Below are positions 26,374 through 35,104 of a stretch of DNA of 64,000 nt, in pieces. The stretch's first letter is position 1; the number at the start of each line of letters is the position of its first letter. The notes beneath the pieces were generated by a model, which was not told the origin of the DNA, did no database searches, and was given only the letters and a program-made list of their open reading frames with translations. Source of the stretch: MWH-TA3 sp044353905 (GTDB taxonomy: Bacteria > Actinomycetota > Actinomycetes > Actinomycetales > Microbacteriaceae); NCBI GenBank assembly GCA_044353905.1, contig JBILBA010000003.1:1-64000 (forward strand), in the 5' to 3' direction. The translations under genes were made by a program, and so were the position numbers.

Positions 26374-26850
26374 CTAGGAAACGCGCTCCAGAACCTCAAT
26401 CAACCGTTCGGGACCGATAAACGGCGCTTCTGCGTGAATTTCGTCGAGCGTCCACCAACGAATGTCAATGACGTCGTGGTGTTCGGATTCCATCCAACCG
26501 GAACGATCCAGCTCGAATTCGTCAACTCGAAGCGCAAAAAAATGATCAACGTAGGAATGGAAGTATTTCCCGTCCGGCCAATCCCAGTAGCCGTCAACGG
26601 CGTCAAGCATCTCTCCCAGTGCTTCTGGTTCCACGATTAGCCCGGTCTCCTCGCGCAATTCGCGAACGGCGGCCTCGAGTGGCGTCTCGCCGTCGTCAAT
26701 TCCGCCTCCGGGCGTGATCCAGCGCGGAGGCAAGCCGACTCGGTGGTCGAACTTTGTGTGCATCAACAGAAACTTGCCCTGACCGTCGTGCAACACGATT
26801 CGAGCGGTTTCTCGGTGCAAGACGTGTGTTCGCCCCTCTGGGTGGTTCAT
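26374..26850 (-). CDS. Nudix hydrolase
   Basis: Pyrophosphohydrolase of the Nudix superfamily; the substrate cannot be read from sequence. The full Nudix box (G-x5-E-x7-REUxEExGU) spans residues 49-71 of a 158-residue protein, with hydrophobic strands before and after. The ATG at 26850 overlaps the stop of the YczE-like gene by 4 bases, which fixes the start; the longer upstream frame is a shadow. It is the last gene of a leftward SDR-YczE-Nudix operon. Confidence 0.88.
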   Translation of the reverse strand: MNHPEGRTHVLHRETARIVLHDGQGKFLLMHTKFDHRVGLPPRWITPGGGIDDGETPLEAAVRELREETGLIVEPEALGEMLDAVDGYWDWPDGKYFHSYVDHFFALRVDEFELDRSGWMESEHHDVIDIRWWTLDEIHAEAPFIGPERLIEVLERVS

Positions 26851-27461
26851 TTTCCGCCCTTGTCGACCAATCCGAAGGCACGCATCGACACCTGGACCAT
26901 TGGCCCGATTCCGACGACAAACAACAGGGTCCCCAACCCGACTGGTCCGCCGAGCGCGATTCCGATGAGCGTTGCCCCACCCTCGAGCACCGTGCGAACG
27001 ATCCAGACGGGTTTCCCGAACTTCTTGACGGAACCCGTCATCAGCCCGTCGCGCGGACCCGGTCCGAGTCGCGCACCGATGTAAATGCCCGTTCCCAGGG
27101 CGATAATCGCCATTCCGAGGACGTACCACCCGATCTGACCCACAATCCCCCAATCGGCCGCGGACGGAACGAAACGCAGGGACAAATCGACAAAAGGACC
27201 GATGAGAAGCGCATTAAAGACAGTTCCGAGCCCGGGCTTTTGCTTGAGCGGAATCCACAACAACAAAATAATGGCGCTGGCAAGCACGGTTGCCAGCCCG
27301 AAGCTGAGTCCCGTGATGTTCGCGAGACCTTGACCGAATACATCCCACGGTGCGAGCCCCAACGTCGCTCGAATCTGAAAAGCGATTCCCAGCCCGAACA
27401 GATACAGCCCGATGATAAGCCGAACCAGAACGAGTGGTTTCGGGAAATCGATGGATGCCAC
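26847..27461 (-). CDS. YczE/YitT-like integral membrane protein
   Basis: A 204-residue membrane protein with five predicted helices and the YczE-type blocks GIAFQIRATLGLAPWDVF and GARLGPGPRDGLM. Family members are of uncertain function; in Bacillus yczE affects antibiotic production. It lies 8 bases after the SDR gene and overlaps the Nudix gene, so the three are co-transcribed. Confidence 0.82.
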   Translation of the reverse strand: MASIDFPKPLVLVRLIIGLYLFGLGIAFQIRATLGLAPWDVFGQGLANITGLSFGLATVLASAIILLLWIPLKQKPGLGTVFNALLIGPFVDLSLRFVPSAADWGIVGQIGWYVLGMAIIALGTGIYIGARLGPGPRDGLMTGSVKKFGKPVWIVRTVLEGGATLIGIALGGPVGLGTLLFVVGIGPMVQVSMRAFGLVDKGGK

Positions 27462-27469
27462 GAGGTCGG

Positions 27470-28234
27470 CTATTCGCCGAAGTATCCGGTGTCGCCGACC
27501 AGTCGCGTGTTGTCAGCGGGAACTGGCTCGACGGCGGCGAGGGCGATTTCCGCCGCGAATTCCGACACGTTGTACAACTTCCCCACCGCTTCTTTACGAG
27601 CGTCGATGGTTCCGGGGTTCGCTCGGTCCAGCAGCGTCGCGGTCACGGTTCCTTCGATCATGTCGGCCGACACGACGACGAAACCGATACCGTCCGCCTC
27701 GAGCGCCGGAATCATGTCGCGAAGCGCGTCTTCGCCGGCGCGCTTGGACAGCGCGACCGGGAGGTATTCGGGCATCGTGTCGACGGTGCGAATGAAGTGA
27801 GCCTGGTGGCTGGTGACAAACACAATCCGCGACCCGGCGTGAAGCAGTGGGCGGAGCGTCTGCAACGCGTTCACCTGCGCGTCTCGATTGAGCCGCATCG
27901 CGTAGTCGTCACCCTTGCCGGCTTCCATGCCGCCTGAGGCGTTGAGGACGAGGATGTCGAGCCCGCCAAACTCTTTCTGCAGCGTGTCGCGCAGTGCCGT
28001 GATCGAGTCGTAATCGGTCAAGTCGGCGCCGACGACGATCGCTTCCCCGCCGTTCTCACGGATACCCGCCGCGACCTTCTCGGCGCGGACCTCTTTGTCA
28101 CGAAAGTTGATCGCGACCTTGGCGCCTGCTTCGGCGAAAAATCCGACGGTTTCCGCACCAATTCCGCGGGATGAACCCGTCACGAAGGCGGTTTTCCCCG
28201 CGAGTTGGCCGGACGATAAGGGGTTTGCGCTCAT
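27470..28234 (-). CDS. Short-chain dehydrogenase/reductase with atypical active site
   Basis: Rossmann-fold SDR, 254 residues. The NAD(P) loop TGSSRGIGAETVGFF is normal (residues 19-33) and the NAG motif reads LNASGG. The catalytic YxxxK is not canonical: Lys164 is present, but the position four before it is Val160, and the nearest Tyr is 157. Ser142 (VTSHQAHF) is in about the right place. Activity may therefore differ from classical SDRs. The substrate is unknown. It is the first gene of a leftward three-gene operon, divergent from GDPD. Confidence 0.85.
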   Translation of the reverse strand: MSANPLSSGQLAGKTAFVTGSSRGIGAETVGFFAEAGAKVAINFRDKEVRAEKVAAGIRENGGEAIVVGADLTDYDSITALRDTLQKEFGGLDILVLNASGGMEAGKGDDYAMRLNRDAQVNALQTLRPLLHAGSRIVFVTSHQAHFIRTVDTMPEYLPVALSKRAGEDALRDMIPALEADGIGFVVVSADMIEGTVTATLLDRANPGTIDARKEAVGKLYNVSEFAAEIALAAVEPVPADNTRLVGDTGYFGE

Positions 28235-28240
28235 GGGGCA

Positions 28241-28246
28241 AAACTA
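28241..28246 (-). promoter_or_regulatory. -10 box (TAGTTT) of the SDR operon, apparently leaderless
   Basis: Minus-strand TAGTTT ends 6 bases before the ATG at 28234. It lies in a 43-base divergent region shared with the GDPD gene. Confidence 0.4.
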
Positions 28247-28265
28247 TCACGCAATCTCGGCGTGA

Positions 28266-28271
28266 TACCGT
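28266..28271 (+). promoter_or_regulatory. -10 box (TACCGT) of the GDPD gene, apparently leaderless
   Basis: TACCGT ends 6 bases before the ATG at 28278, and there is no Shine-Dalgarno. Confidence 0.4.
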
Positions 28272-28277
28272 GCCCGC

Positions 28278-29027
28278 ATGACGTTTCGCGCCGCCGAGCA
28301 CCCCTATTTCGCGGGGTCGGCTCCCCGCGTGTTCGCTCACCGCGGTCTTCACCTCGACGTGCCCGAGAACACGGCGAGCTCGTTCCGGGCGGCAATCAAA
28401 GCGGGAGCGACCTTCATCGAAACGGATGTTGTGGGCTCAAAAGACGGGTTGGCGATCATTTCGCACGACACGACTCTCGATCGCGTATCGACTCGGACGG
28501 GACTCGTTTCCGACCACACCGCCGCGGAACTCGCCGACATCGACCTAGGTGGCGAGGGGTTTCTGACGCTCGCCCAGGCCCTCGAGCTGTTTCCGACCGC
28601 GCGGTTCAACATTGATGTCAAAGACGAAACAGCGATTGACGGTGTTGTCCGAGCCGTGACCGACGCCGAAGCGCTGGATCGAGTGTTGATCACGTCGTTC
28701 AATGCACAGCGCCGCCGCGCGACAATCGCCCGACTCCCCGGAGTGGCCAGCAGCCCGTCGGCGACCGAATTTCTCGTCATCGCGACCGCGGCTCGCCTGG
28801 GTATCACCCCTCCCCTCCCCCTTGTTCACGCGCTCCAGATTCCCGAGAAGGCAAATGGCGTCACCTTCGTGAACGAACGAATGGTCGAGCGTTACCACCG
28901 CGCGGGGCTCGAAGTTCACGTGTGGACGGTCAACGAGGAAGAAACGATGCGTCGCCTACTCGGGATTGGCGTTGACGGAATTGTCACGGATCGAGCTGAC
29001 ATCGCGCTGGCTGTCATCAATTCATAG
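28278..29027 (+). CDS. Glycerophosphodiester phosphodiesterase family protein
   Basis: Hydrolyses glycerophosphodiesters to glycerol-3-phosphate and an alcohol, using a TIM barrel and a divalent metal. Catalytic motifs are complete: AHRGLHLDVPENT, ETDVVGSKDG and SHDTTLDR. The C-terminal block VHVWTVNEEETMRRLLGIGV is typical. 249 residues, no signal peptide, so a cytoplasmic enzyme is likely. It is monocistronic between the divergent SDR operon and rbpA. Confidence 0.92.
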   Translation: MTFRAAEHPYFAGSAPRVFAHRGLHLDVPENTASSFRAAIKAGATFIETDVVGSKDGLAIISHDTTLDRVSTRTGLVSDHTAAELADIDLGGEGFLTLAQALELFPTARFNIDVKDETAIDGVVRAVTDAEALDRVLITSFNAQRRRATIARLPGVASSPSATEFLVIATAARLGITPPLPLVHALQIPEKANGVTFVNERMVERYHRAGLEVHVWTVNEEETMRRLLGIGVDGIVTDRADIALAVINS

Positions 29028-29108
29028 CCAATTCTTTACCTTCGCTCAGGAATATCTCGGCGAGTTCTGGCTTTATAAGAGGTAGGCCACAAGCCGAAGG
29101 AGAAGATT

Positions 29109-29498
29109 ATGAGCAACAAGCGCATGCAGGGAACGCGACTCGGATCGATTAGTTCCGAAAGCGAAGAGGGCGTCGACTTCGTCGATCGCCAGAACGTGAC
29201 CTTCCGCACCGAGGACGGCGAGGAATTTGTCGTTACGTTCATGACCGGAGTTGAACTCCCCTATGACTGGCGCTCGCCGCGGTCGAGCAACATTGGTCGG
29301 CGTCTCGACGCCAAGGGAAAGTCGATTCAGGGCGATGACCCCAATGCTCCGGCACCGACTCCGCCAACCGTGACCCACTGGGAGCAGTTGATGAAGCGTC
29401 GCACAATCGAGGAACTCGAAGTGATTTTGCAGGAACGAATCGACGCGATGCGCGAAAGCGGTCAGCTCGATCTCGGTCCGTTGCGTAAATCGGCCTGA
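29109..29498 (+). CDS. rbpA: RNA polymerase-binding protein RbpA
   Basis: Actinobacterial transcription factor that binds RNA polymerase and the principal sigma factor and stabilises open complexes. The 129-residue protein shows an N-terminal tail, a core domain (about 25-75, VTFRTEDGEEFVVTFM), a basic linker (WRSPRSSNIGRRLDAKGK), and a C-terminal sigma-interaction helix pair (WEQLMKRRTIEELEVILQE). GAAGGAGAA precedes the ATG and a TATAAG box lies about 30 bases upstream. Its last 12 codons overlap the convergent ppm gene by 37 bases. Confidence 0.95.
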   Translation: MSNKRMQGTRLGSISSESEEGVDFVDRQNVTFRTEDGEEFVVTFMTGVELPYDWRSPRSSNIGRRLDAKGKSIQGDDPNAPAPTPPTVTHWEQLMKRRTIEELEVILQERIDAMRESGQLDLGPLRKSA

Positions 29499-30217
29499 CG
29501 ACCGAGAAACCAGCGGCCGACGCCCCAGCCCGTGATTCGGGCGAACGCCTCGACGACGATTCCGAGGTGCATCTTCGACGTCCCCACCTCGCGTTCGATG
29601 AAGGTGATGGGGTGTTCGATGATTGTTCCCCCGTCTGATTCGACCCGGTCAGCGATTTCGATTTGGAAACAATAACCACTCGACGCGATGGTCTCGAGGT
29701 GGATTTGTCGTAGTTTCTCGACGCGGATGACCCGAAAACCCGCGGTCATGTCCTTGATCGTCGACCGTAACGCGAGTCGCGCATAGACGTTCCCCGCCCG
29801 CGAAATCATTTCGCGCGCGAGGTTCCAGCCGTCGACTCGACCTCCTCTAACCCACCTCGAACCGATGACGAGATCGGCGGTTACACCACGCGCAATCCCC
29901 AACAGCGTCGGAATGACAGCGGGGTCGTGTGAGCCGTCGGCGTCGATTTCGACCACCCAGGCGTAATCGCGGTCGAACGCCCAGCGGAAGCCCGCGATGT
30001 ACGCCGGGCCCAATCCCGCCTTGCGTTCGCGATGAAGAACGTGAACCTGGGGGTTCGCCGACGCGTATTTGTCGGCCAGCGATCCCGTTCCGTCCGGCGA
30101 GTTATCGTCGACGACGAGAACATCAACACCGGGTGACGATGCGAAAATCCGATCCAGAACAGTGGTGAGCGATTCGCGTTCGTTGTAGGTCGGAACGATG
30201 ATGAGCGCGTCGCTCAC
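29462..30217 (-). CDS. ppm: Polyprenol monophosphomannose synthase (GT2)
   Basis: Transfers mannose from GDP-mannose to polyprenyl phosphate, giving the donor for periplasmic lipoglycan and protein mannosylation. GT2 motifs: VPTYNERE at the N terminus, VDDNSPDGTG and the DXD-type EIDADGSHDP. The GTG at 30217 overlaps the lnt stop; 251 residues is normal. In Mycobacterium tuberculosis Lnt and Ppm domains are fused in one protein; here they are separate, coupled genes. It overlaps rbpA at the 3' end. Confidence 0.92.
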   Translation of the reverse strand: MSDALIIVPTYNERESLTTVLDRIFASSPGVDVLVVDDNSPDGTGSLADKYASANPQVHVLHRERKAGLGPAYIAGFRWAFDRDYAWVVEIDADGSHDPAVIPTLLGIARGVTADLVIGSRWVRGGRVDGWNLAREMISRAGNVYARLALRSTIKDMTAGFRVIRVEKLRQIHLETIASSGYCFQIEIADRVESDGGTIIEHPITFIEREVGTSKMHLGIVVEAFARITGWGVGRWFLGRQADLRNGPRSS

Positions 30218-31716
30218 GCCGACCGCTTTCGTCGAAGCCCGATAATCGGCACGACACCCATCACGATGAGTGCCCACTCGAGTGGAAGCCCAATCACACT
30301 TGCCGGTGTGACCACGGTCGATAGTGGAACATCCGCCACCATGACCCCCGCAGTGAACGGTTCGAGGCGGTCGAGGTCGCTGCCGTCCGGTGCGATCACG
30401 GCACTCACGCCGACGGTCGACACGTTAACCAGCGAGCGTCCCGTCTCGACGGCGCGCATGCGGGCAATTCCGAGTTGCTGGATGCCTTGATCCGTTCGCC
30501 CAAAATCGGAATTGTTTGTCGGTGCAAAGATCACGTTGGCGTTTTCGGCGAGCATTCCACGGAAGAGGGCGTCGTCGACGATGTCATAGCAAATCGCGAT
30601 TCCGGCGATGGCTTCCCCCGCGGTCATTACCGGGTCGCGTGTGCCGAGCGTGTAATCTCGCGGGACCATGTCGAACATGGACGGAGCGAGCGGATAAAAA
30701 AAGTCTCGGTTGGGCAAGTATTCCGCGAACGGAACCGGGTGGACCTTGTCGTACTGGTCGACAGCGCCCTCTCCCGCTTGCCACTTCAACACCGAGTTGA
30801 AAGTTTTGTCTCCGTCCACCGTGATTGTTCCAAAGATGAACGGTGCGTTGGTCGCGAGCGAGATGCTGTCGGCCAGGGCCGCGGCGTCGCCCGAGCGGAG
30901 CGGATCGATATCCATCGCGTTCTCTGGCCAAATCACCACGTCGACGTCGCCGATGTCCTCATTGCCCATTGCCGCGACGTGTTTCGAGATGGCATCACCC
31001 TGACGTGCGCTCGAAAATAGTGCCGAATCACTGTTGCCCTGAACTGCAGCCACGCGAACCGTGCCGGACGGCGCCGATGCGAGAAGAAGATACGGGAACG
31101 GCAAAAGCGCCAGTAACCCGACCGTGATTCCCGAGAGGTGTAGCGCTTTGCCTTTGATTATCGAGACGTTTTGCCAGGTCAACACGTAAGCGACGACGAC
31201 GAGAACGACGACGGCGCTGGCCCCGGTCAGGCCGAACAGCGTGGCGAGGTATCGAAACGGCGAATCCGCTAGTCCGTGGCTCACCCGTCCCCAACCGAAG
31301 CCTCCCCACGGGAACTGGGCGGCGATGGCCTCGCGAGCGACCCAGGCGGCAGCGACAAAGAATCCACCGAGCAGACGGCCTGAAACAGTGTGAAGGTTCA
31401 ACGTGTCGACCCCGCGCCAGGCCGCGCCGATCGCGATACCGCCGACCGCGAACAACACAGTTTGCAGGCCGACGAGGCCGAGCCATGGTGCGAGCCCGAG
31501 ATAAACGGACACCCATTTAGCAACGGCTCCGTAGTAGACGAAACCCGTGACAGCACCGAGGATGATCGATTGCCCGACGGTGGCGCGTCGGAACGCGAAC
31601 ACCATGAGGGGAACGCCAACGAACAGGAGCGGCCAGATTCCCGGCTGCGGGAACGCGAGGCTCGCGATGAATGCGCCGAATCCCGCTTGAACAAGTCGGA
31701 GGACGAAGGCTTTCAC
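30214..31716 (-). CDS. lnt: Apolipoprotein N-acyltransferase
   Basis: Adds the third acyl chain to the N-terminal cysteine of lipoproteins at the outer face of the membrane. Hydrophobic helices fill the first 220 residues and a C-terminal helix is present. The nitrilase-like catalytic triad is intact: Glu in WPENAMD (about 265), Lys in DKVHPVPFAEY (about 320), Cys in IAICYDIV (about 373). 500 residues. Lipoprotein clients in this window include CtaC and the FKBP. The GTG start is close behind helY. Confidence 0.93.
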   Translation of the reverse strand: MKAFVLRLVQAGFGAFIASLAFPQPGIWPLLFVGVPLMVFAFRRATVGQSIILGAVTGFVYYGAVAKWVSVYLGLAPWLGLVGLQTVLFAVGGIAIGAAWRGVDTLNLHTVSGRLLGGFFVAAAWVAREAIAAQFPWGGFGWGRVSHGLADSPFRYLATLFGLTGASAVVVLVVVAYVLTWQNVSIIKGKALHLSGITVGLLALLPFPYLLLASAPSGTVRVAAVQGNSDSALFSSARQGDAISKHVAAMGNEDIGDVDVVIWPENAMDIDPLRSGDAAALADSISLATNAPFIFGTITVDGDKTFNSVLKWQAGEGAVDQYDKVHPVPFAEYLPNRDFFYPLAPSMFDMVPRDYTLGTRDPVMTAGEAIAGIAICYDIVDDALFRGMLAENANVIFAPTNNSDFGRTDQGIQQLGIARMRAVETGRSLVNVSTVGVSAVIAPDGSDLDRLEPFTAGVMVADVPLSTVVTPASVIGLPLEWALIVMGVVPIIGLRRKRSA

Positions 31717-31732
31717 TGGTTCAGCCTATTCG

Positions 31733-34123
31733 CTAGAGGGTCGCGGAATCGGCGACGATACCCCGACGAATGAGTGGAATGGTGTCGCGCGCGATTGCCG
31801 CGAGGGCGGGTTCGGCAACATGTGAAATCTGGTCGAGCGAGTCGATGACCTGTTTGGCCCACCGAACGAAGTCTCCGCCTGCGAGCCCGCACTCGCGAAG
31901 AACATCATCGAGCCGCTGACCCTTGGCCCAGCGTTGAATTCCGAGCGCGAGTCCGAACGCGAGCGGTGGCGTAATCTCGAGGTCCTCCGCGGTCTCGGCG
32001 TTGCTCAGCGAATCCCAAATGCGCTCCATCGCCGTCGTGACATCACTGAACGAGCCTTTGGGGATTCGCATGTTGATGTTGTTGTCGTCATCTCGACGCG
32101 ATTCGTACATAACGGTCGAAAGGGCTGCCGCGAGAAGCGGCCCGTCGAGCCCCTCCCAGAGCCCCGCCCGCAGACATTCCGCGATGAGAAGGTCGCGCTC
32201 GCCGTAGATGCGCTTGAGTGCTGCTCCGGCGTCGGTCAACGTGTAGTCATCGCCGTCCTGCACGAGATAGCCATGGGCGTGAAGGACCCGGCACACGCGG
32301 TCGAAAACGCTCGCGATGGCTCCGGTCTTGTTCTTGATTTGGTTCGCGATGCGATCGGTCTGGCTCTGAAGCTTCCAGAACCGTTCCCCCCATCGCGCGT
32401 GCTTCTCGCGGTCGGGACAGGGGTGACACGCGTGTTTGCGCATGCGCCCGCGCAACTTTTCGATGTGGTCCGCGCGCTTCTTGGCGACCGCGTGAGGTGT
32501 GTGTCCGCCTCGCTCGTTTTTGCCTTCGAGGTCGGTCAGTTCGCGCCGAATCTTGGAATACTCGCGGAAGTCCCCGAGGTGGCAGTCCATCGCTTCGGAA
32601 TACTCTGCGAGCGACTTCTGGCTCTGCCTGACCGTCACCGAGAGGTCCACCACGGCACGGTCGGCCTGGAACTGGGCGAACGACTGTTCGAGAATGTCGC
32701 GCGCCGCGTTGCGACCGTAGCGTTCGATGAGGTTCACGGCCATGTTGTAGGTCGGCACGAAACTCGAATACAGCGGATACGAGCGGCGCGACGCGAGCAT
32801 GCCCAGCGCGTGAGGGTTCATGCCGTCGCGCCAGACAATCACCGAGTGACCCTCGACGTCGATTCCTCGGCGTCCGGCTCGACCCGTCAATTGGGTGTAC
32901 TCCCCCGGCGTGATGGCGACGCGCGATTCACCGTTGTACTTGTCCAACTTCTCGAGAACGACACTTCGGGCCGGCATGTTGATTCCGAGAGCGAGCGTCT
33001 CGGTCGCGAAGACAAGTTTGACGAGCTTGCGACGGAACAAGTGTTCGACGATTTCTTTGAACACAGGGATCAATCCGGCGTGGTGCGAGGCGACTCCCGC
33101 CATGAGCGAGTCCTCCCACTCGTGAAAACCGAGAGACGACAGGTCGTCGCCGGACAAGTGCGCGGTGCGATTCTCAATCACCGACCGAATCTCGTCCCGT
33201 TCTTCAACCGTGGTAAGAACCTCACCCGAAAACAGCACATCGCGGACGGCGTTGTCGCAGCCCTTTCGCGAAAAGATGAAGAAAATCGCGGGAAGCATCG
33301 TGTGATCGTCTAGAACTGACGCGATGTCGACGGGTGCCGAGCGGCGCTCGCGGGAATCACCCGGGCGGGAACGGTTTCGAGGGAATGATCGACGACCGTG
33401 GCCGCCGCCGTTGTTTCCGCCAAATCGTTGCTGCCCACGTCCGAGACCCTGCACGTCACGATGGATTCTCGGTGGGTTCTGGAATTCGCCGCCGGGCTCG
33501 AACAGTTCGTACAGTTCTCCACGCGCATACACGTGCTGGAACAGTGGGACGGGTCGGTCCTCGGACACGATGATGTCGGTGTGTCCGCGGACAGCGGCCA
33601 GCCACTCGCCGAATTCCTCCGCGTTCGAGACGGTCGCCGACAGCGACACGATCGACACGTCTTGGGGCAAGTGAAGGATCACTTCTTCCCAGACGGGTCC
33701 GCGGAACTTGTCGGCCAAATAGTGCACTTCGTCCATCACGACGAAACGAAGGTCTTTCAGCAGGTCGCTTTGGGCGTAGAGCATATTTCGCAGCACCTCG
33801 GTCGTCATGATGACGATGCGCGCGGTCGGGTTGATGCTCGTGTCGCCCGTCAGCAGACCCACTTCGTCGACACCGTAGATGGCCTGAAGGTCCTGGAATT
33901 TCTGGTTCGACAGCGCCTTCATCGGAGTCGTGTAGAACGTCTTGTCGGTCATCGTCTGCTGAGACAGATACACCGCATAGTCGGCGATAATCGTCTTCCC
34001 GGCACCGGTTGGCGCGGCGACAAGCACTCCCCTCCCCTTGTCGAGCGATTCACACGCCTCGATCTGGAAGGGATCGAGTGGGAACGGTTGCGAGCGACGG
34101 AATTCGTCGAGGGTGACCGACAC
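31733..34123 (-). CDS. helY: Ski2/Mtr4-like DEVH-box RNA helicase HelY
   Basis: Superfamily 2 helicase, 796 residues. Walker A APTGAGKT at 37-44, DEVH at 131-134, SLSATVSN as motif III, and TGRAGRRGID as motif VI. A C-terminal Ski2-type ratchet and wing region follows. An Arg/Gly-rich insert near 225-265 (RGQQRFGGNNGGGHGRRS) may bind RNA. Mycobacterial helY sits in the same tatA-tatC-helY order, which supports the symbol. It overlaps the tatC stop by one base. Confidence 0.92.
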   Translation of the reverse strand: MSVTLDEFRRSQPFPLDPFQIEACESLDKGRGVLVAAPTGAGKTIIADYAVYLSQQTMTDKTFYTTPMKALSNQKFQDLQAIYGVDEVGLLTGDTSINPTARIVIMTTEVLRNMLYAQSDLLKDLRFVVMDEVHYLADKFRGPVWEEVILHLPQDVSIVSLSATVSNAEEFGEWLAAVRGHTDIIVSEDRPVPLFQHVYARGELYELFEPGGEFQNPPRIHRDVQGLGRGQQRFGGNNGGGHGRRSFPRNRSRPGDSRERRSAPVDIASVLDDHTMLPAIFFIFSRKGCDNAVRDVLFSGEVLTTVEERDEIRSVIENRTAHLSGDDLSSLGFHEWEDSLMAGVASHHAGLIPVFKEIVEHLFRRKLVKLVFATETLALGINMPARSVVLEKLDKYNGESRVAITPGEYTQLTGRAGRRGIDVEGHSVIVWRDGMNPHALGMLASRRSYPLYSSFVPTYNMAVNLIERYGRNAARDILEQSFAQFQADRAVVDLSVTVRQSQKSLAEYSEAMDCHLGDFREYSKIRRELTDLEGKNERGGHTPHAVAKKRADHIEKLRGRMRKHACHPCPDREKHARWGERFWKLQSQTDRIANQIKNKTGAIASVFDRVCRVLHAHGYLVQDGDDYTLTDAGAALKRIYGERDLLIAECLRAGLWEGLDGPLLAAALSTVMYESRRDDDNNINMRIPKGSFSDVTTAMERIWDSLSNAETAEDLEITPPLAFGLALGIQRWAKGQRLDDVLRECGLAGGDFVRWAKQVIDSLDQISHVAEPALAAIARDTIPLIRRGIVADSATL

Positions 34124-34887
34124 TACGCCAGCGCCTTGGCCGCTTTTGTGGCCTGGCGCTTGTCATGAATCCACGCGATGAAGGCGGCGAGGAAGTACAA
34201 ACCCAACATCGGTATTGCGAGAAGGAACATCGAGACGACATCGGCGGCAGGGGTTGCCAGCGCCGTGAACGCCGTGATGCCGACGACGGCCCACCGCCAA
34301 CCCTTAATGATCGACTTAGCCGACAGCACTCCCGTGAAGTTGAGCAGGACCAGGAAGACGGGAAGGACGAAACCGATTCCGATGGCGAGAACGAACTTGA
34401 TCGAAAAGTCGAGGTAGTACTTCGCGGTGAGGAGGGTGGTCGACCCGTCTGGCGCGAAACCGGTCATCAGCTCGACGACGTGGGGAAACAGCCACCAGCC
34501 CGTCCCACAGCCCGCGAGGAACAGCGGAATCGCGGTGAGCAGAAATCCGAACGCGAAGCGCCGTTCGCGACGGACGAGCGCCGGCGTGATGAACGACCAG
34601 ATTTGCCAGAGCCAGATGGGGCTCGAGGCGACGATGCCGACGGTCATGGCGATGGCAATCTTGGTGTCGAATGCTTCGGAAATCGAGGTGTAGTTGATCT
34701 GCGCGATACGGCCACTGTCGTTCGCGACATCCATGAGAGGTGCGGCGAGCAACGACCAGACGAAATCCGCGACGAAGAACCCACCGACGGATGCGGCGGC
34801 GATTGCCAGTGCCGCCTTGACGAGCCGACCTCGAAACTCGACGAGATGCTGGCCGAGCGACATGCGCCTCTCGGAGTTTCGAGCCAT
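34123..34887 (-). CDS. tatC: Sec-independent protein translocase TatC
   Basis: Six-helix receptor subunit that recognises twin-arginine signal peptides. The N-terminal MSLGQHLVEFRGRLVKAALA contains the conserved HL.E.R block, and further helices follow to about residue 240 of 254. A charged C-terminal tail ends at AKALA. It lies 2 bases downstream of tatA, and tatB is not present nearby. The Rieske protein, a common Tat substrate, is encoded at 23 kb. Confidence 0.95.
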   Translation of the reverse strand: MARNSERRMSLGQHLVEFRGRLVKAALAIAAASVGGFFVADFVWSLLAAPLMDVANDSGRIAQINYTSISEAFDTKIAIAMTVGIVASSPIWLWQIWSFITPALVRRERRFAFGFLLTAIPLFLAGCGTGWWLFPHVVELMTGFAPDGSTTLLTAKYYLDFSIKFVLAIGIGFVLPVFLVLLNFTGVLSAKSIIKGWRWAVVGITAFTALATPAADVVSMFLLAIPMLGLYFLAAFIAWIHDKRQATKAAKALA

Positions 34888-34889
34888 TG

Positions 34890-35066
34890 TTACTTAGACG
34901 GCGTCTTCTTCGAGTCGTCGTCCTTGGGGGACGTCATCTCGTTCCGGAAAATCTTCAACGACTCGGCGAGGCTTTTCGCGAGGCCGGGGAGCTTGGGCGC
35001 TCCGAATACGAGAAGAATGACGACGAGAAGGATGAGGAAGTGCCATCCGTTGAGGTTGCCGAGCAT
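34890..35066 (-). CDS. tatA: Sec-independent protein translocase TatA (58 residues)
   Basis: Pore-forming Tat subunit. Read directly on the minus strand: it starts MLGNLNGWHFLILLVVIL and has one membrane helix at about 8-21, the hinge FGAPKLPGLAKSL, an amphipathic helix up to about residue 43, then a charged tail ending KKTPSK. AAGGAG lies before the ATG. It is very short but complete for the family. It lies between pafC and tatC, the usual actinobacterial order. Confidence 0.93.
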   Translation of the reverse strand: MLGNLNGWHFLILLVVILLVFGAPKLPGLAKSLAESLKIFRNEMTSPKDDDSKKTPSK

Positions 35067-35104
35067 GCTGAACTCCTTGCGTTGTGGTGACAGTCTATCG
35101 CTGA

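Noticed and set aside
26350..26640. GTG-started 96-codon ORF after the palindromes, on the plus strand
   Set aside because: Most of it is antisense to the Nudix box gene and reads as a shadow; only the promoter-like boxes upstream speak for it. Mentioned as a possible antisense transcript instead.
29049..29080. SigR-type (oxidative stress) promoter for rbpA
   Set aside because: GGAAT is present at about 29049, but the matching GTT element is not at the required spacing; a TATAAG box explains the promoter better.
31934..33313. A 459-codon plus-strand frame opposite helY
   Set aside because: helY has complete helicase motifs over this stretch; the antisense frame shows no family features.
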